A stretch of DNA of 64,000 nt. It comes from Arenicola marina (taxonomy: Eukaryota; Annelida; Polychaeta; Arenicolidae). The position numbers and the translations under genes are program-made. Below the pieces are notes generated by a model, which made no database searches, had not been told where the DNA came from, and worked only from the letters and a program-made list of their open reading frames with translations. The DNA is taken from positions 30,001,670-30,065,669 of the forward strand of contig OZ025248.1 of the NCBI GenBank assembly GCA_964019135.1, written 5' to 3'. Below, piece by piece: positions 1 through 10,576 of this stretch; position 1 is the stretch's first letter, and each line of letters begins with the position of its first letter.

Positions 1-721
1 AGATGGGGGAGAGTTTTACCAAAGCCGCTTTCCTCTATGCTCGCACGTGTTTCATGCACACTGGTAAAATGACTCCTCCATTCATCTTTACTCATCCGAC
101 AAGTAATAAACAGCATGAAGACAGTTATAGGACGCTGGGAAATTAAAAGTTTCCCTATTTGATTCTTCTCTGATAAATTGCATTGTCCTTATCGGTATAT
201 GTGAAATAACTCGGGCAATTCCTCGCCGCTAACATTTATTGTCTGATTCGTGGCAGATTGTCTGTGGTTTCTCTTGTGACGACGACACACGGACCCAGAC
301 AACGGTCACTACGGCCAAGTCGACACACTCTATGAGGAGTGTACTAGTAATCACAACGAGGCATGTAACCTCTCCTGACAACTAATGAGAAAGAATGTCT
401 TCCTGTTCTGTGACAGTTACTATGTTTGGCGACTTCTTTACTTCTGCCCCTATTGGGAGATATATCGCCTTGCACTGACATTCCGTGACGTCTAATATAA
501 TATTGTGTGTGAGATCACATCACACCCAGGCACCATGGAAACACCGCGTCCAATGGCTGGACCCTCGGGTGATCTAAATACCCCACCTCTACCAGATCCT
601 TCATTTGGCAGCGTCCGTGCCGTAGTTTGACAAGAGTACACCGCGGCATCGCACTTGGGAGAAAACGCAGTTCATTCAATAAAACAGCGACTTTCTGTAG
701 ATTTGTGTGGCGAATCTCTAG
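1..721. other. Unique leading sequence, no gene recognised
   Basis: Single-copy-looking sequence before the CT-rich array. The only visible reading frame is a 31-codon ORF starting at the ATG at 535 (METPRPMAGPSG...), ending near 630, with no family I recognise. I see no RNA gene or repeat here. Confidence 0.5.
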
Positions 722-3700
722 CTCTTTCTCTCCGTTTCTCTCTCTCTCTCTCCCCCATATTTACTGCTCTCCCTCTTTCTCTCTCTCCTTTCTATATATA
801 CTTCTCTCCCTCTTTCTCTCTCTCTATTTCTATATATACTTCTCTCCCTCTTTCTCTCTCTCTATTTCTATATATACTTCTCTCCCTCTTTCTCTCTCTC
901 CTTTCTATATATACTTCTCTCCCTCTTTCTCTCTCTCTATTTATATATATACTGCTCTCCCTCTTTCTCTCTCTCTATTTATATATATACTTCTCTCCCT
1001 CTTTCTCTCTCTCCCCTTTCTCTATATACTTCTCTCCCTCTTTCTCTCTCTCTATTTCTATATGTACTTCTCTGCCTCTTCCTCTCTCTCCCCTTTCTAT
1101 ATACACTGCTCTCTCATTTCTGTCTCCACTTTCTATATATACTGCTCTCCCTCTTTCTCTCTCTCTATTTCTATATATACTTCTCTCCCTCTTTCTCTCT
1201 CTCTATTTCTATATATACTTCTCTCCCTCTTTCTCTGTCTCTCTTTCTATATATACTGCTCTCCCTCTTCCTCTCTCTCCCCTTTCTATATATACTGCTC
1301 TCCCTCTTTCTCTCTCACTATTTCTATATATACTTCTCTCCCTCTTTCTCTCTCTCCTTTCTATATATACTTCTCTCCCTCTTTCTCTCTCTCCCCTTTC
1401 TATATACACTGCTCTCCCCATTCTGTCCCCACTTTCTATATATGCTGCTCTCCCTCTTTCTCTCTCTCTATTTCTATATATACTTCTCTCCCTCTTTCTC
1501 TCTCTCTATTTCTATATATACTTTTCTCCCTCTGTCTCTGTCTCCCTTTCTATATATACTGCTCTCCCTCTTTCTCTCTTTCTATTTCTATATATACTTC
1601 TCTCCCTCTTTCTCTCTCTCCTTTCTATATATACTTCTCTCACTCTTTCTCTCTCTCCCCTTTCTATATACACTGCTCTCCCCTTTCTGTCTCCACTTTC
1701 TATATATACTGCTCTCCCTCTTTCTCTCTCTCTAGTTCTATATATACTTCTCTTCCTCTTTCTCTCTCTCTATTTCTATATAAAGTTCTCTCCCTCTTTC
1801 TCGGTCTCCCTTTCTATATATACTGCTCTCCCTCTTTCTCTCTCTCTATTTCTATATATACTTCTCTCCCTCTTTCTCTCTCTCTATTTCTATGTATACT
1901 TCTCTCCCTCTTTCTCTGTCTCCCTTTCTATATATACTGCTCTCCCTCTTTCTCTCTCTCTATTTCTATATATACTTCTCTCCCTCTATCTCCCGCCCCC
2001 TTTCTATATACACTGCTCTCCCCTTTCCGTCTCCACTTTCTATGTATACTGCTCTCCCTCTTTCTCTCTCTCTATTTCTATATATACTTCTCTCCCTCTT
2101 TCTCTCTCTCTATTTCTATATATACTTCTCTCCCTCTTTCTCTGTCTCTCTTTCTATATATACTGCTCTCCCTCTTTCTCTCTCTCTATTTCTATATATA
2201 CTTCTCTCCCTCTTTCTCTCTCTCTATTTCTATATGTAGTTCTCTCCCTCTTCCTCTCTCTCCCCTTTCTATATATACTGCTCTCCCTCTTTCTCTCTCA
2301 CTATTTCTATATATACTTCTCTCCCTCTTTCTCTCTCTCCTTTCTATATATACTTCTCTCCCTCTTTCTCTCTCTCCCCTTTCTATATACACTGCTCTCC
2401 CCATTCTGTCCCCACTTTCTATATATGCTGCTCTCCCTCTTTCTCTCTCTCTATTTCTATATATACTTCTCTCCCTCTTTCTCTCTCTCTATGTCTATAT
2501 ATACTTTTCTCCCTCTGTCTCTGTCTCCCTTTCTATATATACTGCTCTCCCTCTTTCTCTCTTTCTATTTCTATATATACTTCTCTCCCTCTTTCTCTCT
2601 CTCCTTTCTATATATACTTCTCTCACTCTTTCTCTCTCTCCCCTTTCTATATACACTGCTCTCCCCTTTCTGTCTCCACTTTCTATATATACTTCTCTCC
2701 CTCTTTCTCTCTCTCTAGTTCTATATATACTTCTCTTCCTCTTTCTCTCTCTCTATTTCTATATAAAGTTCTCTCCCTCTTTCTCGGTCTCCCTTTCTAT
2801 ATATACTGCTCTCCCTCTTTCTCTCTCTCTATTTCTATATATACTTCTCTCCCTCTTTCTCTCTCTCTATTTCTATGTATACTTCTCTCCCTCTTTCTCT
2901 GTCTCCCTTTCTATATATACTGCTCTCCCTCTTTCTCTCTCTCTATTTCTATATATACTTCTCTCCCTCTATCTCCCGCCCCCTTTCTATATACACTGCT
3001 CTCCCCTTTCCGTCTCCACTTTCTATGTATACTGCTCTCCCTCTTTCTCTCTCTCTATTTCTCTCTATACTTCTCTCCCTCTTTCTCTCTCTCTATTTCT
3101 ATATATACTTCTCTCCCTCTATCTCCCGCCCCCTTTCTATATACACTGCTCTCCCCTTTCCGTCTCCCTTTCTATATTTACTGCTCTCCCTCTTTCTCTC
3201 TCCACTTTCTATATACAATTCTCTCCCTTTTTCTCTCTCTCTCTTTCTATATACAATTCTCTCCCCATTTCTCTCTCTCTTTCTATATATACTTCTCTCC
3301 CTCTTTCTCACTCTCCCTTTCTATATATACTGCTCTCCTTTTCTCTCTCTCTCCCCTTCTATAAATACGGCTCTCCCTCTTTCTCTCCATTTCTATATAT
3401 ACTGCTCTCCCCCTTTCTCTCTCTCTCCCTTTCTATACATACTGCTCTCCCCCTTTCTCTCACTCTTTCTATATTTGCTGATCTCCCTCTAACTATCTCA
3501 CCTTCTATACATACTGCTCTCCCCCTTTCTCCCACTCTTTCTATATTTGCTGATCTCCCTCTAACTATCTCCCTTTCTATACATACTGCTCTCCCCCTTT
3601 CTCTCACTCTTTCTATATTTGCTGATCTCCCTCTATCTCCCTTTCTATACATACTGCTCTCCCCCTTTCTCTCACTCTTTCTATATTTGCTGATCTCCCT

Positions 3701-4270
3701 CTATCTCCCTTTCTATACATACTGCTCTCCCCCTTTCTCTCACTCTTTCTATATTTGCTGATCTCCCTCTAACTATCTCCCTTTCTATACATACTGCTCT
3801 CCCCCTTTCTCTCACTCTTTCTATATTTGCTGATCTCCCTCTAACTATCTCCCTTTCTATACATACTGCTCTCCCCCTTTCTCTCACTCTTTCTATATTT
3901 GCTGATCTCCCTCTATCTCCCTTTCTATACATACTGCTCTTCCTCTTTCTCTCACTCTTTCTACATTTACTGTTCTCCCCCTTTCTCTCTCTCACCCTTT
4001 CTATATATACTGCTGTCCCTTTTTCTCTCTCTCCCCTTCTATAAATACGGCTCTCCCTCTTTCTCTCACTCTTTCTAAATTTGCTGATCTCCCTCTATCT
4101 CCCTTTCTATACATACTGCTCTCCCCCTTTCTCTCACTCTTTCTATATTTGCTGATCTCCCTCTATCTCCCTTTCTATACATACTGCTCTCCCTCTGTCT
4201 CTCACTCTTTCTATATTTGCTGATCTCCCTCTAACTATCTCCCTTTCTATATTTACTGCTCTCCCTCTAT
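722..4270. repeat. CT-rich minisatellite, 38-bp unit with higher-order structure
   Basis: Pyrimidine-rich plus strand built from a roughly 38-bp unit that combines CTCTCCCTCTTTCTCTCTCT with a TATTTCTATATATACTT segment. From about 3370 the array changes to a 68/72-bp unit carrying TATATTTGCTGATCTCCCTC; successive copies at 3477, 3549, 3621, 3689, 3757, 3829 and 3901 differ by a 4-bp AACT indel. A longer-range copy is also present: landmarks at 1735 and 2718 match with an offset of 983 bp. Several long plus and minus ORFs (up to 1,044 codons) run through it because the unit has few stop codons; they look like Ser/Leu/Tyr low-complexity artefacts. Confidence 0.95.
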
Positions 4271-5363
4271 CGCTGCCCCTATATCGGTCTGTCCGTCTAT
4301 CCGTGTGGGGTCCATTCGACACACCGTGCAGCGAGATATCACTCTATTTTGTCGGCATTTCCATGCCGCCCGCTTGGGGCAGTTTGATACATCGCATTCA
4401 TTACAAAACTTGACCAAATCACTCAGTTCGGTCCCGATGCGCTAAAGAAGTGCTTAATAAGATTCTGGCGCTTCTTTTACCGCCACATATTGAGGGGGAG
4501 GGGGGAAAGGGGGGGGGGTGTAGTGGTCTGGATGGATGCAATCACAGTCACATGATCAAACCGTCCAGTCAGTGTAGAAAGAGGAGGAGAGGAACGGACG
4601 GGGAGAGAGGTAGGGGTGGATTGCGGGCGATAGAGACTTAGAGAGAGAGAGAGAGCAAGGGACAGAGAAACAGTGGAAAGGACGGTTAGAGACAGTGAGC
4701 GAGACAGACAGACGTAGAAAATGAGAGAGAGAGAGGAAGCGACATAAAACATAAAATGAAGGAGCCCTTGCATTTCAATTGATTGGATTGCATTTTGCGG
4801 CGTTGATCGATGTGCTCCCTGAAGATCATTATTAATTACGGAAGTATAATGCACAATTCATTCCCAGATCATAATTTTTTGCTTAAAAATATGGCGCAAT
4901 TACGGTTTAACAGATTACCCGGTCGAAGGCATGTCGGTTTAAGTAACACGAAGAGAAATGGCCAGGTTAATTTGAAGCCAGCAAACATTACAGCGCTTTG
5001 TCAGCGACCCGTACGTTCGTTTAATTTGGAAATTTAGTTTAAATTTGAAAGCAAAACTTCAATTGCACTTGTTGCACTGCCAGGAGCCACATCCATCAAC
5101 CGCTTGCTCAGTTTGTGTCGTGTACTTAGACATCTGCGGCAGGGTGGTTGGATAGCAGCGTGTCTGAGGAAAGAGACACGCGGGGGGTCTCCCGAAGTGG
5201 TAGGTTACCTCTCCATGGCATATATATATGTGTATACCCGTGACCGTTGGCTTGGTCAGCACATGTTAACGTGGAACACCGTGTGGCCCAAGACGCAGAG
5301 GAGGTACGCCGAGGCGGCTAATCCCTACTCTCTTCGCAGAAGAACATGGGATCTTTTTTGTCA
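4271..5363. other. Mostly unique DNA with a GA-rich stretch
   Basis: Contains a short G-rich run near 4496-4518 and an interrupted GA-rich low-complexity stretch at about 4560-4740 (GAGAGAGA with CAGACAGA). The short ORFs here have no recognisable domain. I see no RNA gene. Confidence 0.5.
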
Positions 5364-5453
5364 GTCAATAGCACTTGTGCTAATGTTTATTGTTGACTTA
5401 TATACCGACGTTAAATAAAACTTTATCTTATCGTATCTTATCTTATCTCTACG
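5364..5453 (+). mobile_element. LINE 3'-terminal fragment with (TTATC)n tail
   Basis: About 75-90 bp starting GTCAATAGCACTTGTGCTAA closely matches 32258-32331, where the same sequence follows a recognisable reverse-transcriptase C-terminus. Both copies end in a TTATC-type simple repeat, as expected for a non-LTR retrotransposon tail. Similarity stops abruptly upstream, so this copy is an extreme 5' truncation with no coding sequence. The LINE superfamily cannot be assigned from the tail alone. Confidence 0.7.
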
Positions 5454-6737
5454 TTACAAAGGCTTGCAGATGATGGGGCGCGAGTACAATATAACATGAC
5501 AGTTAATTACTCAACAGAGCCGAGTGTGTAACCAGGCGACCAGAGTATTCGCACCGCCAGGCTCAGGTTGCTCCTCTTATTTAATTAGGGCATGAGAGAT
5601 ACCGACCGGCACTTAGATCAAGTAACTGTTACGACCGGGCAGCCCCACCCCTAGCGCAGCTGTTAAGCAGACCGAGCTGCCCTGGCGTCTATCTCTGCCG
5701 CATGCCTCATGGAAAACCCGCTTGCATCGCCCCAGGAGCTTTTTTTCGGCCCAATTGGGCCGTCATGTGTGCACATGCAAGCACCACTATTGCGATTCAT
5801 TCCACTTCTGTGTTTATGGTGAATAAATAGCATAATAATGATGGAAAACTTTCCGCTAATACATCTATTGCCATCTCATTTCCAGACGGGTAACGCGTTT
5901 TCACTACAACATAGGGCGGACAACATAAAAAAGAGCTCTCACACGCTCATTGGCTTATAAGAAGCCACGCGGAGTGACGCCCATGGCCAGCCATTCGGAC
6001 CTGGCCTAATGCCCCCTCCTATGCCCTTTTTCACACGTCAACCCCCCCCCCCCCCACCCCCACCATCCCGCACCCGCTCTAATCCCCTGCCCCGTCCTCC
6101 CTCCAGCCCCGTCTTCACCCAAAACACCCGGCGCCCGGGCGTCAACTCTATAAATACCGGCATGGGCATATGAGTATTCCGTTCCCGTGAGATCACGTGA
6201 CAGTAATTACTCGGCAGGAAATGACACATGTACGCTGACCTCTGATGCCAAGGCCGCGGAGGTGGCCGCATTGCCTAGGGAGATGATAACTAAACGAACG
6301 GAACGCCAATGGAATTTGGATGGGCTCGTATTTACCTCTATAGAGATACACGAACGGAAGCACGCAATAAAATAGTCCTCAGCGGCAACAAAATAGCGCG
6401 CTGGAAAACAAATGACCACAATAGTTACCCCGTCATGAGTGTTTTATCATCGCAATGGCCGTACGGTCAGTATATTAGTGGAGGCATTTAGGCGTGTCGA
6501 TTATTCCAGTATAGATCGAGGAATGTAGCCGTATGTGTGCACCAGCACTGCCCCGATATCCACTAAGCAAACAAATCAATTCCTATGTCCCAGGGCTATA
6601 ACGACACAGCCATGCCTTCAAGCCAAGGCTATTACTTATTTAAGTGGCGCGAATCGCTCTGTGTAAGATAGCGCATTTTGGGAGGTTGAAGATGACGACA
6701 TACATATGTAAAACAATGCACGGTATTTCTTTGAATG
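5454..6737. other. Unique region, no gene recognised
   Basis: Contains a poly-C run near 6043-6057 and several short ORFs on both strands with no recognisable domain. No confident RNA gene or promoter. Confidence 0.45.
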
Positions 6738-6958
6738 CATATATATATTTGTATATATACTTGTATATATATATAAATATGTATAACACTCCCTTTGATC
6801 TGTGTTGGATGAAGCGCCAACATCTCCGATTCTTATACCTGGAATGCCAGATTTGTATATAATTAATATTTATATATAGCTATATAGGCATCCAGGTATA
6901 GGAATCGGAGATGTTGGCGATTCATTGAAACACAGATGAAAGCGAGTGTTATAGTATA
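6738..6958. repeat. Fold-back (hairpin) element with TATA-rich core
   Basis: Imperfect inverted repeat: the arm at about 6780-6848 (with CGCCAACATCTCCGATTC) is mirrored by 6887-6953 (with GAATCGGAGATGTTGGCG), roughly 65-70 bp per arm, around a 38-bp TA-rich loop. A TATATA microsatellite borders the left arm. The structure resembles a MITE or fold-back element, but no target-site duplication is clear. It encodes nothing. Confidence 0.75.
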
Positions 6959-7136
6959 GATCTACGTCTCGGTTACCACCGCGCAGCTGCTGCCGCGACG
7001 TCACAATCTCCATGGCAACCGGTTGTCCATCCGGGTAATCGAAAGTCACGTGACATGACCAGGGAAAGCGCGTACGCCAATGGAGAAGAGTCTATATGCT
7101 GGATGAGAATGAACCAGTCGGTATCCCTAAGCTTAA

Positions 7137-8050
7137 TGGGGAGGAGGAGGAGAGGAGGAGAAAGAGGAGGATGAGGAGCTAGGAGGAGGAGGAGGAGTAC
7201 AAGGAGGAGGAGGAGGAGGAGGAGTACAAGGAGGAGGAGCAGGAGGATCTAGGAAGAGAATGAGAAGGGGGAGGAGGGGGAGGAGCTAGGAGGAGGAGGA
7301 GTACTAGGAGGAGGAGGAGCTAGGAGGCGGAGCTAGGAGGAGAATGAGGAGGAGGAGGAGGAGGAGGAGGAGGAGCTAGGAAGAGGAGGAGGAGGAGCTA
7401 GGAGGAGAATGAGGAGGAGGAGGAGGAGCTAGGAGGAGGAGGAGTACTAGGAGGAGGAGGAGCTAGGAGGCGGAGCTAGGAGGAGAATGAGGAGGAGGAG
7501 GAGGAGGAGCTAGGAAGAGGAGGAGGAGGAGCTAGGAGGAGAATGAGGAGGAGGAGGGGCTAGGAGGATGAGGAGGAGCTAGGAGGAGAATGAGGAGGAG
7601 GAGGACCTAGGAGGAGGAGGAGGAGGAGGGGGAGGAGGAGGAGGAAGGAGAAGACGGTGGGGAGGGGGAGGGGGAGGGGGAGGAGGATGAGGAGGAGCTA
7701 GGAGGAGAATGAGGAGGAGGAGGAGGAGGAGGGGGAGGAGGAGGAGGAGGAGGGGGAGGAGGAGGAGGAAGGAGAAGACGGTGGGGAGGGGGAGGGGGAG
7801 GGGGAGGAGGAGGAGAAGGAAGAGGGGGAGAAGAAAGGAGAAGACTTGGGGAGGGGGAGGAGGAGGAGAGGAATGGGAGAAGAAGGAGAGGAGGAGGAGG
7901 AGAAAGGAGAAGACGGGGGGAGGGGAGGGAAAAGAGAAGGAGGGGAGGGGGAGCAGGAGGAGGAAGAGGAGAAGGCGGGGGAAGGGGGGAGGAGGAGGAG
8001 AGGAAGGGAAGGGGGAGCAGGAGGAGGAGGAGAAGGAGGATTGGGGGGGG
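7137..8050. repeat. Polypurine GGA/GAG minisatellite
   Basis: Over 900 bp of almost pure purine on the plus strand, made of GGA/GAGGAG units with interspersed GCTAGGAGGAG and AGAATGAGG blocks. A 143-bp segment is duplicated in tandem (landmarks 7301/7444 and 7328/7471). The 3' half becomes GGGGAGGGGGAGG-rich. Arg/Glu/Gly-rich and Pro/Ser-rich ORFs over it are low-complexity artefacts. Confidence 0.93.
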
Positions 8051-8663
8051 TGGGTGGGGAGGAACGATTCCTAGTCGTGATGACCCATTCTGGTAATGTG
8101 AAAGCGATCCCTGTCACATGGCACCTGTCGCCTTGGTGCCACTATGGCAGACAGGAGTGCCGTGTGGCACATTCTCAAGGCCTTCATGGCGAGAAGGGAG
8201 TGGGAGAGAGGGAAGGTGGGGTGCATCACAGAATGATACGTGACCGTATATGTATCAATCAAGCAAGGTGCAAGGCCACGTCCCTGAACATTGACCAAAG
8301 TTTACATTATTATGATTAATAACGCATGGCGTCCCAGCTAACGACCAGCCATTTGGGTGTATATCTACATTGGCGTGGGCTAACGGAAGCCGCCCCATGC
8401 GAATAGCTTTGGTGCACCGTGCCACAGACGTTTCACACTGATTTGGACTGTATCATAATCCCTAGACAAGCATACCTATGGATTGTGGCAGGTCCAACTG
8501 GCCGTCAGTCCATGCAGCAACGTGCCATATCTCATGTATGACTCACGCACACTATTTACTATAAATATATATTTTGGGGGTGGTAACATGGAAAGTCGAT
8601 CGTCCACCTGGCTGTTGACATGACTAGTGTAGACCATGACGCCTTATCTATTGCCCCTATTGT
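8051..8663. other. Unique DNA upstream of the full-length LINE
   Basis: Ordinary-complexity sequence between the polypurine tract and the LINE target site. No gene or RNA recognised. It represents host flank at the insertion site. Confidence 0.5.
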
Positions 8664-8677
8664 CAATACCTAACTGG
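8664..8677. repeat. Target-site duplication, left copy (LINE-1 of window)
   Basis: CAATACCTAACTGG occurs here and again at 14142-14155, exactly bracketing the LINE. A perfect 14-bp match is typical of target-primed reverse transcription. Confidence 0.9.
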
Positions 8678-8680
8678 TGT

Positions 8681-8691
8681 GAAAATGGCGG
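8681..8691 (+). promoter_or_regulatory. YY1/TISU-like motif at the LINE 5' end
   Basis: GAAAATGGCGG, continuing CC, begins 4 nt inside the inferred element start. It fits the YY1 site (AANATGGCGGC) and the TISU initiator-translation element. A YY1 site near +13 of human L1 positions transcription start, so a similar internal-promoter role is plausible here but unproven. The ATG inside opens only a 4-codon uORF before TGA. Confidence 0.5.
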
Positions 8692-8773
8692 CCGAGTGAG
8701 AGGCACGTTAGCGAGCGGTCAGCACAACTTTCGCCACTTAAACGTTTCATTTTCGACTACAACTTCGAAATAC

Positions 8774-10021
8774 ATGGATAAGTGGATTACAAAGACTTCG
8801 CGGAAACGCTCACGTAACATTAGCGCCGAATACGACAGCAAGAAGCAGCCTTGTCATCAAAAAACACCTCCTTCACTTCACACCATGAGCGATAATTCCA
8901 AAAGACAGCGGGAGGCCATGTTGGTCACACCTGTAGTGGCAGCGGTGTTGGATAACCCAATGGCGGACACAGAGGACTCTGATGGAAATACGAGTCTCCC
9001 AATCGAAATTATAAGTGAGAACTCAAGCTGTATTGCCGCCCTTCGTAGTGAAAACGAAGATTTAAAGTCAGAACTAGAACTCTTGAAAGGGTTAGTCATT
9101 AACCAAAATGAACGTATTAATGTTCTCACAGAGCGTGTAGAGGACCTTACTCTGCGCTCGATGAAACACAATGTCCTACTGCACAATATTCCTGAAAGTG
9201 TGGAGAAGAGTGCTACAGAGGACTGTGAACATGTTGTGACAAACTACTTGACAAACTCTGGCTTTAGCGGTCACATCCCCCCAATTGACTGTGCGCATCG
9301 ACTAGGCCGTCAAGCCGCCAGTGATACCAAAGGAAGACCCAGGCCAATAGTTGTTCGCTTCGCTACTCAAAAGGGTGCCAATACACTACTGCAGTATGGC
9401 AGAGCTCAGAGAAAGAAGGGCCATGATCAGGGTAAAATCACTCCGCAATATCCAATTGATACGATAGAAAAACGACGCCGATTTAGTGAGAAGATTGCGG
9501 ATGTGAAAAAGAAGGCAGGCGTCACACCGGTTACGATAAAAATGACTAAAGACAGACTTTGGATCAATGGCCAGTTGCAAAGGGACCCCCTTCCCAAGCC
9601 GTCACCCAAGGATATCTTGCACATTTCGATCTCGGAAAAAGAAAGGCTCTCCAGTCACATTACCAGCTCAACAGGCCGCACTGCCAGCTCTGGCAGCGTC
9701 TCGATAACTGCGACTAAAATCCCCGTGAGCTCTATTGGAGACGTCCGAGCCGCTTACAGGGCTCTGATGCTGGACCCCGCCAGGCAGGAGGCTGCCCATG
9801 TGACCTCTGCCTTTCGCTTCAAGGACACGTGCCCATCGCAAGAAACAACAGAAGGATGGCAGGACGACGGAGCTCATGGAGCGGGGCGTCACCTTCGGTA
9901 CCTGATGCGGCGTCACCAGCTTGACAGCGTCGCCATATTCCTTACAATATCAACGAACAGCGCTCAGCTAGGACAAAGCGGCTTCAAGCTGATTGAGTCA
10001 TCATTGGAAGGCTTGGTCTGA
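8774..10021 (+). CDS. LINE ORF1 protein, L1-ORF1p-like RNA-binding protein
   Basis: A 415-residue protein when started at the ATG at 8774 (MDKWITKTSRKRSRN). An earlier in-frame ATG at 8636 lies outside the element, left of the target-site duplication, so it cannot be the element's own start; another ATG at 8885 is possible. The N-terminal third is basic and Ser/Thr-rich. A predicted coiled coil (SENEDLKSELELLKGLV through VLTERVEDLTLRS) is followed by an RRM-like region (KHNVLLHNIPES, then CAHRLGR and RPRPIVVRF) and a basic C-terminal domain ending near KDRLWINGQ. This order matches L1 ORF1p/transposase-22-like chaperones that trimerise and coat LINE RNA. No stop or frameshift is visible. The last ~100 residues are Ser/Ala/Gly-rich and unassigned. 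Confidence 0.85.
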   Translation: MDKWITKTSRKRSRNISAEYDSKKQPCHQKTPPSLHTMSDNSKRQREAMLVTPVVAAVLDNPMADTEDSDGNTSLPIEIISENSSCIAALRSENEDLKSELELLKGLVINQNERINVLTERVEDLTLRSMKHNVLLHNIPESVEKSATEDCEHVVTNYLTNSGFSGHIPPIDCAHRLGRQAASDTKGRPRPIVVRFATQKGANTLLQYGRAQRKKGHDQGKITPQYPIDTIEKRRRFSEKIADVKKKAGVTPVTIKMTKDRLWINGQLQRDPLPKPSPKDILHISISEKERLSSHITSSTGRTASSGSVSITATKIPVSSIGDVRAAYRALMLDPARQEAAHVTSAFRFKDTCPSQETTEGWQDDGAHGAGRHLRYLMRRHQLDSVAIFLTISTNSAQLGQSGFKLIESSLEGLV

Positions 10022-10576
10022 AGACCCTCTACGTAATTAGCCAGCCTTTCCAATTACGATCCCTCCCCAAATTAGACTCTGACGTGAAAAACTCCGCTTG
10101 AGTTAAAGCGGTTCTTTCAAGTGGTATTCCAACAACTGTTGAAATGGTAACCACTTACCTGAAATTAACTACTGCGTCAAGTCGCAGCTGACAGCATGTT
10201 AGCGACATAATCACTGCCAACAGTTGGGTGACACCGCGAGGGGTCCATTTCCATTTTCATTTTCTTTCCTTCCTTTCTTCCCTGTTTTCGCTTCTGTTTG
10301 TTTTGACCGTGAGCTTCTACCCGTAGCCGCACGAAATGTACATAGGGTTAAAGAGTTGTACTTGCATATCACTGCTTCTCGCCCGCACATCGCCTGGTTT
10401 TAACACCTGCTATATTTTCTCGCGTTCTCGTTTTGTTTTTCTTTGCAATCAACTTAAATTTCATACATGTACATTCACGAAGCGACCTACCGATGTCCTG
10501 TTACTATGTACTGCTGTATTTTATTCTCTCGCGTTCAACTCGATTTAGTCTTCTGCTCCTTATTTTTCCTTAGACT
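10022..10576 (+). other. Inter-ORF region of the LINE
   Basis: Non-coding spacer between ORF1 and ORF2. It includes a T/C-rich stretch near 10255-10310. A 70-codon ORF at 10336-10548 has no recognisable domain. An in-frame TAG sits two codons before the ORF2 ATG, so ORF2 needs its own initiation or a reinitiation mechanism. Confidence 0.6.

Noticed and set aside
627..3761. 1,044-codon plus-strand ORF (and a 687-codon overlapping one)
   Set aside because: Lies almost wholly in the CT-rich minisatellite. The Ser/Leu/Tyr repeats in two frames and mirrored ORFs on the other strand are explained by a unit with few stops.
7698..8117. Ser/Pro-rich minus ORF and Arg/Glu-rich plus ORFs over the purine tract
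   Set aside because: Pure low-complexity translation of GGA/GAG repeats.
8636..8773. ATG at 8636 as the ORF1 start
   Set aside because: It lies before the target-site duplication, so it is host DNA and not part of the LINE.
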